Source: Alteromonas gilva (GTDB lineage Bacteria > Pseudomonadota > Gammaproteobacteria > Enterobacterales > Alteromonadaceae). Taken from it: 64,000 nucleotides of DNA. Each line of letters begins with the position of its first letter. The first letter of the stretch is position 1. Shown one piece after another: positions 1-8,626 of this stretch. The stretch covers positions 558,001 to 622,000 of the forward strand of contig NZ_JAQQXP010000002.1 of NCBI RefSeq assembly GCF_028595265.1, read 5' to 3'. The position numbers and the translations under genes were made by a program. The notes below the pieces were generated by a model. It made no database searches. It was not told the origin of the DNA and saw nothing but the letters and a program-made list of their open reading frames with translations.

Positions 1-239
1 AAAATTTCCAGTATTTCGCGGTAAGTAATCTGCTCAGGGTTGTAGGTCAGACGCACCACTTCGGCGTGACCGGTATTACCACTGCATACCTGCTCGTATG
101 TGGGCGAGTCGGTTTCGCCGCCGGCATAGCCGGAAACGGCTAACTCGATGCCCTGAACCTGATTAAATGCCGACTCAATACACCAAAAGCAGCCGCCGGC
201 CAGCGTTGCGCTTGCCGGGGTGGTCGAGGAAGTTGTCAT
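1..239 (-). CDS. msrA: Peptide-methionine (S)-S-oxide reductase MsrA, N-terminal part
   Basis: The reverse strand from an ATG at 239 reads through to the window edge without a stop, so only about the first 79 residues are present. They include the MsrA signature GGCFWC, whose first Cys is the catalytic residue that attacks methionine sulfoxide. After it comes the usual MsrA sequence with SGYAGG, the TYEQVCSGNTGHAE stretch, and LTYNP. MsrA repairs oxidised methionine in proteins and is recycled by thioredoxin. There is no signal peptide, so it should be cytoplasmic. It is transcribed away from the DCC-family thiol protein starting at 333. Confidence 0.95.
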   Translation of the reverse strand, partial: MTTSSTTPASATLAGGCFWCIESAFNQVQGIELAVSGYAGGETDSPTYEQVCSGNTGHAEVVRLTYNPEQITYREILEI

Positions 240-332
240 ACTGTGCTCCAAATTAGTTTGTACTGGCAAGTGTGGTGGCGCAATTGTCTTTCTTCAAGTC
301 ATCCAAGCGTTTAATTTGCGCGTATTAGCAGC

Positions 333-737
333 ATGAAAACAAATAATGTACCTGAACTCACGCTGTTCTACGACGGCGGTTGTCCTTTGTGCGCCATTGA
401 AATGCGCCACCTGAAACGGTTGAATACCGCCGGTAAGCTGGCGTTTGTCGATATTATGGACGATGACTTTGCCCAGCGCTATCCACACCTCGAATGGCAG
501 GCGCTGAACGACCGCATCCACGGACAGCAGCCTGACGGGACCATGCTCATTGGCCTCGATGTTACCTACCAGGCGTGGAAGCTGGTTGGTCGTGGCTGGG
601 TCTATGCGCCGCTGCGCTGGCCATTAATAAAACCACTGGCCGACCGGTTTTACCTGTGGTTTGCCCGCCATCGTTATAAAGTCTCTTACTGGCTGACAGG
701 CCAAAAGCGTTGTCTGCCCTGTGAAGCAAAGAAATAA
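333..737 (+). CDS. DCC family thiol-disulfide oxidoreductase-like protein (DUF393)
   Basis: A 134-residue protein that opens with a beta strand and the family signature YDGGCPLC, the D-x-x-C-P-x-C motif that gives the DCC (DUF393) family its name. The family is thioredoxin-like, but its substrates are largely unknown. A second CxxC (CLPC) lies a few residues from the C-terminus and could be a further redox or metal pair. No signal peptide is evident. The gene sits 12 nt upstream of an SDR gene and is probably cotranscribed with it. The Shine-Dalgarno before the ATG is weak. Family assignment is firm; the reaction is not known. Confidence 0.88.
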   Translation: MKTNNVPELTLFYDGGCPLCAIEMRHLKRLNTAGKLAFVDIMDDDFAQRYPHLEWQALNDRIHGQQPDGTMLIGLDVTYQAWKLVGRGWVYAPLRWPLIKPLADRFYLWFARHRYKVSYWLTGQKRCLPCEAKK

Positions 738-749
738 GGTGAAAACGCC

Positions 750-1472
750 ATGAATTTGTTAGTAATAGGCGCCAGTGGCGCTATCGGTCAGGCAGTCATT
801 AAGCAATTAGCCGATACCTTCAGTGACGCCCACATCTATGCTGTTTCAAGAAGCGCGCCCGAGGTTGACGGCGCGCTGCAAGCGCGTGTGACACCGGTCA
901 GCATAGACAGTCAGGATGAAAGCGCCATCAGCCGCTGGCTCAATGAATGTGCCGATAACAGTATTACCTTTCACCATGTTGTATGCACGACCGGTATACT
1001 ACACGACGACATGGTTACCCCTGAAAAGCGTCTTGAAGACATCAGCGCCGATGCCCTGCATCATTATTTTGCCGTGAACACGGTCATCCCCGCACTGTGG
1101 CTTAAGCATCTGGTGAATTTTTTTCCTGCCGCGCATTCAACTTTTACGCTACTGAGTGCCAGAGTGGGGAGTATTGCGGATAATCATCTCGGTGGCTGGT
1201 ATGGTTATCGGGCGTCTAAGGCGGCCCTGAATATGCTGGTGAAAACTGCGGCGGTTGAATACGGTCGCAGAGCAAAGCATACCAGTTTAATCTGTTACCA
1301 TCCCGGTACTGTGGATTCGGCGTTATCGGCGCCGTTTCAGCGCAACGTCAAGCCCGAAAAGTTATTTACCCCCGCGTTCACCGCCAAACAGCTGGTATCG
1401 ATTATTCAGCAGCGAGACGTCAGCGAAAGCCCCTATTTTTTAGATTGGGACAACAAGCCCATTGCCTGGTAG
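750..1472 (+). CDS. Short-chain dehydrogenase/reductase (CsgA/C-factor-like SDR)
   Basis: A 240-residue classical SDR. It has the Rossmann glycine motif GASGAIG at residues 7-13, Ser at about 136, and the catalytic YxxxK at Tyr153 to Lys157. The resemblance is to the short C-factor/CsgA-like group of NAD(P)-dependent oxidoreductases found beside DUF393 proteins in marine gammaproteobacteria. The start is supported by AAGGTG nine bases upstream of the ATG, and the gene follows the DUF393 gene by 12 nt. Substrate cannot be read from the sequence. Confidence 0.85.
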   Translation: MNLLVIGASGAIGQAVIKQLADTFSDAHIYAVSRSAPEVDGALQARVTPVSIDSQDESAISRWLNECADNSITFHHVVCTTGILHDDMVTPEKRLEDISADALHHYFAVNTVIPALWLKHLVNFFPAAHSTFTLLSARVGSIADNHLGGWYGYRASKAALNMLVKTAAVEYGRRAKHTSLICYHPGTVDSALSAPFQRNVKPEKLFTPAFTAKQLVSIIQQRDVSESPYFLDWDNKPIAW

Positions 1473-1662
1473 TGCGCCGTGATGTCGTCCACTGCCGATG
1501 AAAACCAAGACTTTTAATTATTGGATTGATAGTATGTCGATGGCGCTACTTTGCGTCGGAAGGTTCGGAGTCCGGGCGTCGCCAACGACAGATAATAAAA
1601 TAATGATGTTGAGCACGTAGTTCCGAAATAAAGCAACAATAAAAATCACAAGAGGAACTCAT

Positions 1663-3084
1663 ATGAGCGGGGCCAGAGAACAGTTCGGATCGCGCCTTGG
1701 ATTCATTTTAGCCGCAGCCGGGTCTGCGGTGGGGATAGGTAATTTAGTTGGCTTCCCGGTCGGGGCCGCTAAAAACGGTGGCGGTGCATTTTTAGTCATG
1801 TACGCCATTTTTGTTTTCGCAATCTGTTTACCCGTCATGATGGCAGAGATGGCGGTAGGCCGTAAGGCTAAAAAAGATCCGCTCGGGGCGTACTCTGCAC
1901 TTACCGATAATTCTGCCAAATGGAAAATTGCCGGTTGGTTATCCATTATTACGCCGTTTATGATTGCGGTGTTTTACCTGGTCATTACGGTGTGGATTTT
2001 TGGGTATTTGTATGGCGCGGTCACGGGTGACCTGGCGCTGTTAGCAGAGCCGGATACCTTTGGTACGTTTATCAATTCGCCAATCATCTTTGTTTATATG
2101 GCAGTCGTGTTGGGTATTGTGTACCTGATCCTGCAAGGCGGCGTAAAAGAAGGTATCGAAAAAGCAGCGAAACTATTAATGCCCGCGCTCTTTGTTATGC
2201 TGGTGCTGCTGGTTATCTTTGTGTTGACTCAGGATAATGCAATGGCCGGGGTGTACTTTTATCTGGTGCCTGACTTTAGCAAAATAACTGCATCGGTGGT
2301 TAATGGCGCGCTATCGCAGGCGTTTTTCTCACTGAGCCTGGGCATGGGGATTATGATCACTTACGGTAGTTACATCGACCGCTCAGCAGATATTCCGGGC
2401 TCGGCAAAGCTGGTGGCTTTAACGGATACCGCCGTTGCCTTTACTGCCGGGCTAATGATTTTGCCGGCGATTTTCTCGTTTAACCCCAATACCAACCCTG
2501 CAGAGTTGAGCGAATCGTCAATTGGTATGATTTTCTCCTTCCTGCCGCAAATCTTTTTAGCCTTACAGACCAGTATCGGCTTTGTGGGAGCAAGTGTGGT
2601 GGCCAGTTTGTTTTTCTTACTGGTGTTTTTTGCTGCCATTACCTCGCTGGTGTCGATTTTTGAAGTGCCGGTGGCCGCATTAATGGACGAAAAAGACTAT
2701 AGTCGCCGTAAATCGCTGGTGGTATTAGGCGCGTTGCTGGTGCTGTTTGCCATGTTCTGCGCGCTATCCTTTGGTTTTGTGCCGTTCTTTACCGAGTTTA
2801 CCAGCTACGCTGGTGCCACCAAATCCTTCTTCCAAGTGGTCTATGATGTGTTCTATGACACCATCCTGCCATTAAACGGATTTTTAATTTGTATCTTTGT
2901 AATGTATCGCTGGAAGCGCCACAATTTTAATGAAGCGCTGGAGGAAGGCTCGCCTGATTATAAGGGCAGTTGGGTTGAGAAATACGTGAATATTTCGGTA
3001 AGTGTCTTTATTCCAATAATCCTGTTGGGGATTTTTATTAACACTGTGGCACTTATATACTTTGGTGTTAGCCTGTTTGGTTAA
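1663..3084 (+). CDS. Sodium-dependent transporter of the neurotransmitter:sodium symporter (SNF/NSS) family
   Basis: A 473-residue polytopic membrane protein with about 11-12 hydrophobic segments. The N-terminus carries the NSS signature: SRLGFILAAAGSAVGIGN followed by the unwound TM1 region and NGGGAFL. This is the LeuT/MhsT fold, which couples amino-acid uptake to sodium. Length and the single-gene arrangement match bacterial MhsT-type members. The ATG is preceded by AGAGGAA. The 190 bp upstream show no clear regulatory element. The likely substrate is an amino acid, but the sequence alone does not say which one. Confidence 0.92.
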   Translation: MSGAREQFGSRLGFILAAAGSAVGIGNLVGFPVGAAKNGGGAFLVMYAIFVFAICLPVMMAEMAVGRKAKKDPLGAYSALTDNSAKWKIAGWLSIITPFMIAVFYLVITVWIFGYLYGAVTGDLALLAEPDTFGTFINSPIIFVYMAVVLGIVYLILQGGVKEGIEKAAKLLMPALFVMLVLLVIFVLTQDNAMAGVYFYLVPDFSKITASVVNGALSQAFFSLSLGMGIMITYGSYIDRSADIPGSAKLVALTDTAVAFTAGLMILPAIFSFNPNTNPAELSESSIGMIFSFLPQIFLALQTSIGFVGASVVASLFFLLVFFAAITSLVSIFEVPVAALMDEKDYSRRKSLVVLGALLVLFAMFCALSFGFVPFFTEFTSYAGATKSFFQVVYDVFYDTILPLNGFLICIFVMYRWKRHNFNEALEEGSPDYKGSWVEKYVNISVSVFIPIILLGIFINTVALIYFGVSLFG

Positions 3085-3090
3085 ACAGGC
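3071..3090. terminator. Inverted repeat across two convergent stop codons, possible bidirectional terminator
   Basis: GCCTGTTT and AAACAGGC form a perfect 8-bp stem around a 4-nt loop. The stop codons of the symporter (TAA 3082-3084) and of the convergent epimerase gene (3081-3083) both lie inside it, so the genes share a few bases. No long T-run follows on either strand, so termination efficiency is uncertain. Confidence 0.5.
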
Positions 3091-3914
3091 TTCATTTGCC
3101 AGGGGCTCGCAAATTCCAGTGTCATCCCCAGTGCGTCCAGCGTGGCCTGCGGGTTGATTGATTTACCCGTCGGCAGAGTACTATGGTCTGACCCATCGCT
3201 GAATTCAATGGGGGCTAAACCCAGTTGGTTTGCCATTTTCGGGTAATACTCACCGCGCATCGGATGCGCACTGCTGCTCAGATGCCAGAGCTTTTGCTTT
3301 GGCTGCTGAGTCATTAATGCACCGATGGTGGTGACCACATCGTCTACATGCACCAGGTTAACCACCTGATTAGCCCCGCTTAAGGTTCGTCCGGCCAAAG
3401 ATTTAACCGGATGCCGATCGGGCCCCACTAGTCCAGCCAGACGCAATATATAACCGTTTTCGGGGGCGCATTGCTGAATATGTTGCTCTATAGCGACATG
3501 CGCTTCGCCTGACGCCGTTGTCGGTGCAACGGGCGAGCCCGTGGTAATGTCGCCGTCCTGATCGCCATAAACCGAGGTGGTGCTAATAAAAATGAGTTGT
3601 TGTGGTGGTTGATTGCGATACAAGGCGGTTATCAGTTCGCACATGTGCCGGGTAAATCCGTCGAGATCCGTGTTGCGTCGGCCTGGCGGAATATTTAATA
3701 TCACCGTACTGTTTGCGCTGTGTGCACTGAGACTATCAGGGTTGTCGCCCAGAGCGAATAACAGTGCCTTAACGCCCTCTTGCTGCAGTTGTTGCGCTTT
3801 ATCCTGACTGCGAGTTGTGCCGGTTATTTGCTTGCTGTTGGCAAAATGGCTGGCGAGGTATCCTCCCAGCCAGCCACATCCACAAAGTAAGAGTTTATTG
3901 CTGTTGCCTGCCAT
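3081..3914 (-). CDS. NAD-dependent epimerase/dehydratase, YeeZ-like extended SDR
   Basis: A 277-residue protein with an atypical Rossmann loop, CGCGWLGGYLASHF, near the N-terminus, and the segments LIFISTTSVYGDQDG and VNLVHVDDVV that are typical of YeeZ/YbjT-like atypical extended SDRs. It contains TSVYG but no clear canonical YxxxK, as is common in this subgroup, so catalytic activity is uncertain. Its 3' end overlaps the end of the symporter gene by 3 bases. Function in this family is poorly defined; it is usually annotated as a nucleoside-diphosphate-sugar epimerase. No signal peptide. Confidence 0.82.
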   Translation of the reverse strand: MAGNSNKLLLCGCGWLGGYLASHFANSKQITGTTRSQDKAQQLQQEGVKALLFALGDNPDSLSAHSANSTVILNIPPGRRNTDLDGFTRHMCELITALYRNQPPQQLIFISTTSVYGDQDGDITTGSPVAPTTASGEAHVAIEQHIQQCAPENGYILRLAGLVGPDRHPVKSLAGRTLSGANQVVNLVHVDDVVTTIGALMTQQPKQKLWHLSSSAHPMRGEYYPKMANQLGLAPIEFSDGSDHSTLPTGKSINPQATLDALGMTLEFASPWQMKPV

Positions 3915-3955
3915 ACTGACGACCTATCCAGATTAATTGGCGTCAGTCTATCACG

Positions 3956-4759
3956 TTACTGCTGCAACGCTGAACGACCATCTGTTTCCAGCAGATCCAA
4001 TCCCTTCAGCGCGGCAATGTTTTGCTGCATTCGGGTTTCAGCATAATCGGCTTTGGCTAGCACGGTGCACAGTTCGTCGGCTTTTGACTCCAGCGCTTCG
4101 GCTTCGCCTTCAACGCGTTGCTCAATGGTTTCGCCAAAGTTTTCCATACGTGCGGCAAAATCATCCATGTCACCATCGGCGAACAGCATTTGGCGTCCGA
4201 TTGCCATCAGGAAGTGGCCCATAGAGCGCTCAACCAAATCGTCAATTTTACTGTCTAGTTGTTCACTCCAGGCAGCATCCGCCCAATCTCCGTTTAAGTT
4301 AGTACTGTCAAACCGGTAAGTACCGTCAGCAGCGAAAAAGCGTTCGTCGATTTGTGCCGAGAGATCGATAAAAAGTTCATCGAAGTCGTCAGTTAATTCG
4401 TGGTCGGCGCCGAGCAGTTCAGAAAACACTTCGGTTACTGCATAGCTTGCGATTTTGATTCCGTCGCGGGCAATTTCAACCGTCATGGGAATAGCGCTTT
4501 CTATGCTGGTGTAGTAGTCGGTTACCCAGCGTTGCTCGTCATCGTTAAGGCTGATGACCTGGCCGTCGACATAGAGCTGGTGAGCAGGGGTGATCAGCAC
4601 TTTCTCACCATCCTCGGTAGTAATGGTCAAATCCCCGTGATCGTAGGTAACAGAGCCATGCAGTTGCATATTACATTGGTTATCAATTTCGATATGGGCT
4701 AAAGCGGGCTGGGCACAAAGTGCTGAAGTCATGAGTAGTGCGGTAGCGATAGTTTTCAT
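3956..4759 (-). CDS. DUF2884 (YggN-like) secreted protein
   Basis: The chosen start at 4759 gives a 267-residue protein with a clear signal peptide (MKTIATALLMTSALCAQPALA) and an SD-like AGAGG about nine bases before the ATG; an in-frame start 35 codons further upstream would bury the signal peptide. The mature part is acidic, with the SVTYDHGDLTI and LITPAHQLYVDG segments of the DUF2884/YggN family and a helical C-terminal half. YggN of E. coli is periplasmic and of unknown function. It is monocistronic, facing an intergenic region of about 280 bp. Confidence 0.85.
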   Translation of the reverse strand: MKTIATALLMTSALCAQPALAHIEIDNQCNMQLHGSVTYDHGDLTITTEDGEKVLITPAHQLYVDGQVISLNDDEQRWVTDYYTSIESAIPMTVEIARDGIKIASYAVTEVFSELLGADHELTDDFDELFIDLSAQIDERFFAADGTYRFDSTNLNGDWADAAWSEQLDSKIDDLVERSMGHFLMAIGRQMLFADGDMDDFAARMENFGETIEQRVEGEAEALESKADELCTVLAKADYAETRMQQNIAALKGLDLLETDGRSALQQ

Positions 4760-4942
4760 CCTAAAACCTCTTATCTTAAATAGCTGTTTGTGACATAGTA
4801 TTGGGTAACTGTTACTGTGCTTTATCGCAAATCGCAGGCCAATATTTTTATTGTTAATTTTCAATTGCTTGCGGTTTTTAGTGAGCTGTAAAATAAGTGG
4901 TTTGTTAATAATTTAGAGGTAATAGACTAACTTTTAGCGGAA

Positions 4943-5012
4943 TTGACCAAGATCAATTTTCACTGCTTTATGCGTAAAGCGCATGTTCATTTTTGTTCGC
5001 TTAGTGCATAAT
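4943..5012 (+). promoter_or_regulatory. FNR/CRP-type box and candidate promoter
   Basis: TTGACCAAGATCAA at 4943-4956 matches the FNR consensus TTGAT-N4-ATCAA at nine of ten positions. A -10-like CATAAT lies at 5007-5012, with only a poor -35 (TGTTCA) 17 bp before it, as expected of an activator-dependent promoter. The box centre would be about 70 bp upstream of the inferred start site, a class I distance. The element faces the small membrane protein gene at 5042, but could also act on the divergent DUF2884 gene. Confidence 0.5.
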
Positions 5013-5041
5013 ACGCGCAGAATTTTTATAGGGTAAAGATT

Positions 5042-5233
5042 ATGAGTGATTGGATTGATGCAATTTTATTTGCTGTTGCGTTAGTGGCATTTACTTTAGG
5101 CATGAGCAGCATCGTAATGGGTTTCATGTCTAATAAAGAAGGTAGCGAAGCCCTGCATGAGCGCATCGAGATGGGTTATCTTGGCGTCAGTGCGCTGGTT
5201 GTATGTCTGTTGATGGTTTACGTAATCAGCTAA
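5042..5233 (+). CDS. Small two-helix membrane protein, unknown function
   Basis: A 63-residue protein with two hydrophobic helices (about residues 6-29 and 45-62) joined by a charged loop containing NKEGSEALHERIE. The gene has its own putative FNR-type promoter and a strong terminator 20 bp after the stop, so it is a self-contained transcription unit; this supports it being real despite its size. A GGGTAAAG-like stretch precedes the ATG. I do not recognise the family. Confidence 0.7.
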   Translation: MSDWIDAILFAVALVAFTLGMSSIVMGFMSNKEGSEALHERIEMGYLGVSALVVCLLMVYVIS

Positions 5234-5253
5234 ATAGCAGCGGCTTGTATACT

Positions 5254-5281
5254 AAAAAGCGCTCATTTGAGCGCTTTTTTT
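5254..5281. terminator. Strong bidirectional intrinsic terminator
   Basis: AAAAAGCGCTCA and TGAGCGCTTTTT form a perfect 12-bp stem with a 2-nt spacer (larger loop in practice), followed by T-runs on the plus strand. On the minus strand the A-run gives the matching T-run. It ends the 63-residue membrane protein gene and probably the convergent mscM-like operon as well. Confidence 0.9.
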
Positions 5282-5326
5282 ATGCCTGACATCACCAGTG
5301 ACAACAAGGCGCCTTGTTGCCTTTAG

Positions 5327-6661
5327 TCACTTTTTTTTGTCGGCTTGATGAGCCTTCGGGGTTTCATCACACAGGGTCTCTGCCGACGGTGGCTGGCCCT
5401 GATTAGCAGGCATAAAGTTGCCCAGGTGGCTGTCACGCTGGTATGCACGTAATTCAAATTGCGGCATCATTGCCATAATGTGATCAAAGATGTCGGCTTG
5501 TACTTTTTCGTAAGCAACCCAGGATTTGTCCCTGCAAAAACAATACACTTCCAGTGGCAGGCCCAGTTCATTGGGGGGTAGCTGACGCACCATTAATGTC
5601 ATATCCTGATTTATCTTGGGGTGTTTGGTCAGGTAAGCCTCCAGGTAGGCCCTGAATGTGCCGATATTGCTTAGCGCCCGACGATTGAGCAGATCGCTTT
5701 CGTCGATAGAATTATCTTTATGATAGCGCTGAAGCTCGTCAACTTTGGCGGCGATGTAATCGGCGATAAAGCGAATTTTAGCCACCTTCTTCAGGCTTTC
5801 ATCGTTGTATAACTTAATCGAATGAATATCGACATATACCGAGCGTTTGATACGCCGACCACCTGACTCCTGCATGCCTCGCCAGTTTTTAATGGCCTCA
5901 TTGGTCAGGGAGTAGGTGGGGATTGTGGAGATAGTATTGTCCCAGTTGCGCACCTTAACGTTAGTCAGGCCTAACTCAATAATTTCGCCGTCAACGGCAA
6001 ATTTGTCTACCTGGATCCAGTCGCCGTTAGTAAATAAACGGTTTGCGGTGATTTGGATACCGGCGACAAACCCTAATATTGTATCTCTGAAAATGAGCAG
6101 TAATACCGCGGCGATAGCAGTCAGACCTGACAACAACAACAGTGGGTTACGGTCAACAATTAAGGATACACTCAGTAGCAAAAACAGTATTACCACGATG
6201 AGCTTGGCGACCTGCACAAAACCGGTAATAGATGCCTGCGCGGCAAATGGCGTGGTGTTATACCAGTCTTCCAGGGTATTGAGCAGTGCGCTGAAGCATA
6301 ATACGCCGGTGAACATCAAATACAGCAGCGATGTTTTGAGCAACATGTTATGCATCAGGCTATCACTGGTAAGCAACACCTGGGCAGTCAGAAAAATGGT
6401 AATAGCCGGGAGCAAATGGATTAACCGGTTAAAAAAGCCGTGGTTGTGCAGTGCGTCATCCCAGCGGGTTCTGCTTTTTAAAATCCACTTATTAATGACC
6501 GATCTTAGCAGTACCCGGCTGACCAACAGGGTGATTAGCGCAATAGCGAGCACCACACCGAGCGCAAATGCGTTGTACAGAGTGCTGTTTAATACAATGC
6601 TTGCATCCAGGTTTTGCAAGAGTGCAACAAAGCGCTCCCGAAGCGTTTCCGCGGTGACCAT
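5327..6661 (-). CDS. Mechanosensitive ion channel of the MscS superfamily, YbdG/MscM-like
   Basis: A 444-residue protein with about five transmembrane helices in its N-terminal half. The MscS pore/beta domain follows with LTAIAAVLLLIFRDTILGFVAG and GDWIQVDKFAVDGEIIELGL, then RNWDNTISTIPTYSLTNEAIKNWRG, the signature of the YbdG subfamily. YbdG is the miniconductance channel of E. coli (415 residues) and responds to mild osmotic change. The C-terminus carries an extra charged tail. It is the third gene of an operon: the ATG directly abuts the stop of the preceding acyltransferase gene. An AAGGA motif precedes the start. Confidence 0.9.
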   Translation of the reverse strand: MVTAETLRERFVALLQNLDASIVLNSTLYNAFALGVVLAIALITLLVSRVLLRSVINKWILKSRTRWDDALHNHGFFNRLIHLLPAITIFLTAQVLLTSDSLMHNMLLKTSLLYLMFTGVLCFSALLNTLEDWYNTTPFAAQASITGFVQVAKLIVVILFLLLSVSLIVDRNPLLLLSGLTAIAAVLLLIFRDTILGFVAGIQITANRLFTNGDWIQVDKFAVDGEIIELGLTNVKVRNWDNTISTIPTYSLTNEAIKNWRGMQESGGRRIKRSVYVDIHSIKLYNDESLKKVAKIRFIADYIAAKVDELQRYHKDNSIDESDLLNRRALSNIGTFRAYLEAYLTKHPKINQDMTLMVRQLPPNELGLPLEVYCFCRDKSWVAYEKVQADIFDHIMAMMPQFELRAYQRDSHLGNFMPANQGQPPSAETLCDETPKAHQADKKK

Positions 6662-7558
6662 TTACATTCCTTTTTTAAGTTGAGCAATCTTGCGGTCTTT
6701 AGCGTGCCAGAGGCTGTTCACCCATTGCTGAAAACCGGTCTTGAAGGTCGTATCATTATAATAATCGCCTATCGCGGTGGACGGAATATCCAGTACATTA
6801 ACATCCACAATGATGTGTCGCATTTGTCCACTTAACATTGCCAGCATTGGGTGCCTGGTATTTTGTGGGTAAAGCAGTGAAATGTCTAAAATATTCGTAA
6901 ATAACTCGCCCATCGTGGCCAGCGTAAAGGCGATGCCGCCAGCTTTTGGCGCTAGCAGATGCGTGTAAGGGCTTTGGCTCTTTGCGTGCTTTAACGGCGT
7001 AAAGCGGGTGCCTTCGACAAAATTGATGACAGTGGTTGGCTGGTGGATAAACTTTTGGCAATAGCGTCTGGTTGTCGCGATGTCGGTACCGCGCTTGTGG
7101 GGGTGCTTTTGTAAGTAGGCACGGGAAAAGCGACGCATAAACGGCATATCCAAAGCCCAGGCAGCAAGGCCTACAAAGGGCAGCCAGATAAGCTCCTGTT
7201 TAAGAAAAAACTTCGGCGCCGGAATACGCAAAGCAGCAAACTCGATCAATAAGATAATGTCCAGATAACTCAGATGGTTAGCCACTATCAGGTACCAGCT
7301 TTGCGTACTCAGCTGACCACTGACGCGGTAATCAAAACAGACCGGGTTAAACAGTTTGATCAGCGCTACGCTGCATTTGCCGAAACACAGCATAAAGCTG
7401 TTCATGATCGGCGCCAGTGCCCGTTTAAATGCCGCTACGGGAATGACCAGCCGAATCAGGCCGAGCAGGATAACCAGGCCGCCCCAAAAAGCAAGATTAG
7501 CAAGCTGAAGAGGCAAATGGATTATAAAAATGACGGGCGCTAATAACTGCCTAACCAT
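6662..7558 (-). CDS. YihG-like 1-acylglycerol-3-phosphate acyltransferase family protein (copy 2)
   Basis: A 298-residue PlsC-domain protein with the acyltransferase motif I NHLSYLD (H-x4-D), an N-terminal membrane segment, the FFLKQELIWLPFVG helix, and the motif FVEGTRFTP. These match the YihG/LCLAT1 group of lysophospholipid acyltransferases, which set the acyl composition of phospholipids at the inner membrane. It is a diverged paralogue of the upstream gene (7562-8464), which is separated from it by only 3 nt. AAGGCAG inside the upstream gene serves as the ribosome-binding site. Substrate and acyl preference are not readable. Confidence 0.88.
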   Translation of the reverse strand: MVRQLLAPVIFIIHLPLQLANLAFWGGLVILLGLIRLVIPVAAFKRALAPIMNSFMLCFGKCSVALIKLFNPVCFDYRVSGQLSTQSWYLIVANHLSYLDIILLIEFAALRIPAPKFFLKQELIWLPFVGLAAWALDMPFMRRFSRAYLQKHPHKRGTDIATTRRYCQKFIHQPTTVINFVEGTRFTPLKHAKSQSPYTHLLAPKAGGIAFTLATMGELFTNILDISLLYPQNTRHPMLAMLSGQMRHIIVDVNVLDIPSTAIGDYYNDTTFKTGFQQWVNSLWHAKDRKIAQLKKGM

Positions 7559-7561
7559 CGC

Positions 7562-8464
7562 TTATACTGCCTTCCAGTTTTCGAGTCGTTGATCTTTTAT
7601 CAGCCATTGCTGATTAAGCCACTGTTGAAAACGGGCACGTTGCTCCGGGTTTTCAAAGTACTGCATAATATTCAGCTCGGCAGGGAACAGGCCCTCAAGC
7701 GGCTTTACATCTATATGCAGTTTTATACGGTCAACTGAGCCACTGATAAAATCCCAGAACGAAGGCGGTTTGCCGGGGTAATAAATTGTGACATCAATGA
7801 GTTGATGGAGCTGCCCGCCCATGGCATTGAGAACAAACGCAATACCGCCCGCTTTAGGTTTAAGCAAGTGTTTAAACGGAGAGTGTTGGCGACGCTGTTT
7901 GTCTGGCGTAAAGCGCGTGCCTTCAACAAAGTTCATGATACTGGCCGGTTTAAATTTGAATTTTTCACAGGCCTTTTGGGTGGTTTCCATATCCTTACCT
8001 TTAAGGTGCGGATGCTTGGCCAAAAACGTTTTGCTGTAGCGGCGCATAAATGGAAAATCCAGTGCCCACCATGCCAGCCCCAGTAATGGCACCCAAATAA
8101 GTTGTTGCTTGAGAAAGAATTTCAGAAAGGGCACGCGATGATTCAACACGCGCTGTAAAATTAAAATGTCTACCCAGGACTGGTGATTGGCAATCACCAG
8201 GTACCAGTCATTGCGGGACAACCCCTGTAAGCCACTCACTTCAATTCTGGTGCGACTAAACACCCGTTGATTGAGGTTATTCAGGCTTATCCAGGCTACT
8301 GCACATGCATCGAGCAGATACGTCATTGCCGTCCGCCAGCCTCTAATCGGTATCACTAATTTAAACACCGCCAGTACCAGTACAATGGGTACCCAAAAAA
8401 ACGTATTTAAGCCATAAAACAATGCCGACAGTGCACCGTTAAGCATAGTCAGGTATTTTTTCAA
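7562..8464 (-). CDS. YihG-like acyltransferase (copy 1, first gene of the operon)
   Basis: A PlsC-family protein of about 300 residues with motif I NHQSWVD, the FFLKQQLIWVPLLG segment and FVEGTRFTPDKQ, closer to E. coli YihG than its downstream neighbour is. The start is chosen at a TTG (8464) because AGGGTG lies eight bases before it; another TTG six codons upstream has no ribosome-binding site, and an ATG six codons inside has only a weak one. It leads an operon of two tandem paralogous acyltransferases and a mechanosensitive channel, all proteins that act on or sense the inner membrane. Confidence 0.87.
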   Translation of the reverse strand: MKKYLTMLNGALSALFYGLNTFFWVPIVLVLAVFKLVIPIRGWRTAMTYLLDACAVAWISLNNLNQRVFSRTRIEVSGLQGLSRNDWYLVIANHQSWVDILILQRVLNHRVPFLKFFLKQQLIWVPLLGLAWWALDFPFMRRYSKTFLAKHPHLKGKDMETTQKACEKFKFKPASIMNFVEGTRFTPDKQRRQHSPFKHLLKPKAGGIAFVLNAMGGQLHQLIDVTIYYPGKPPSFWDFISGSVDRIKLHIDVKPLEGLFPAELNIMQYFENPEQRARFQQWLNQQWLIKDQRLENWKAV

Positions 8465-8626
8465 TGCTACATCACCCTGCAAATCACATATCGCGCTAGT
8501 TTATCGTAAAATCATGAGAGATCCGACAATAATGCGGGCAATTGTTGTAAATAGGTAGCTATTATCGCTGAATCCGCGCGTGCAGCACGTTTTTTGAACG
8601 GCGCATAAAATGTTGTTGGTGTAAAG

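Noticed and set aside
5916..6683. 255-residue plus-strand reading frame
   Set aside because: It is antisense to the YbdG-like channel gene, with serine-rich low-information sequence typical of a shadow frame.
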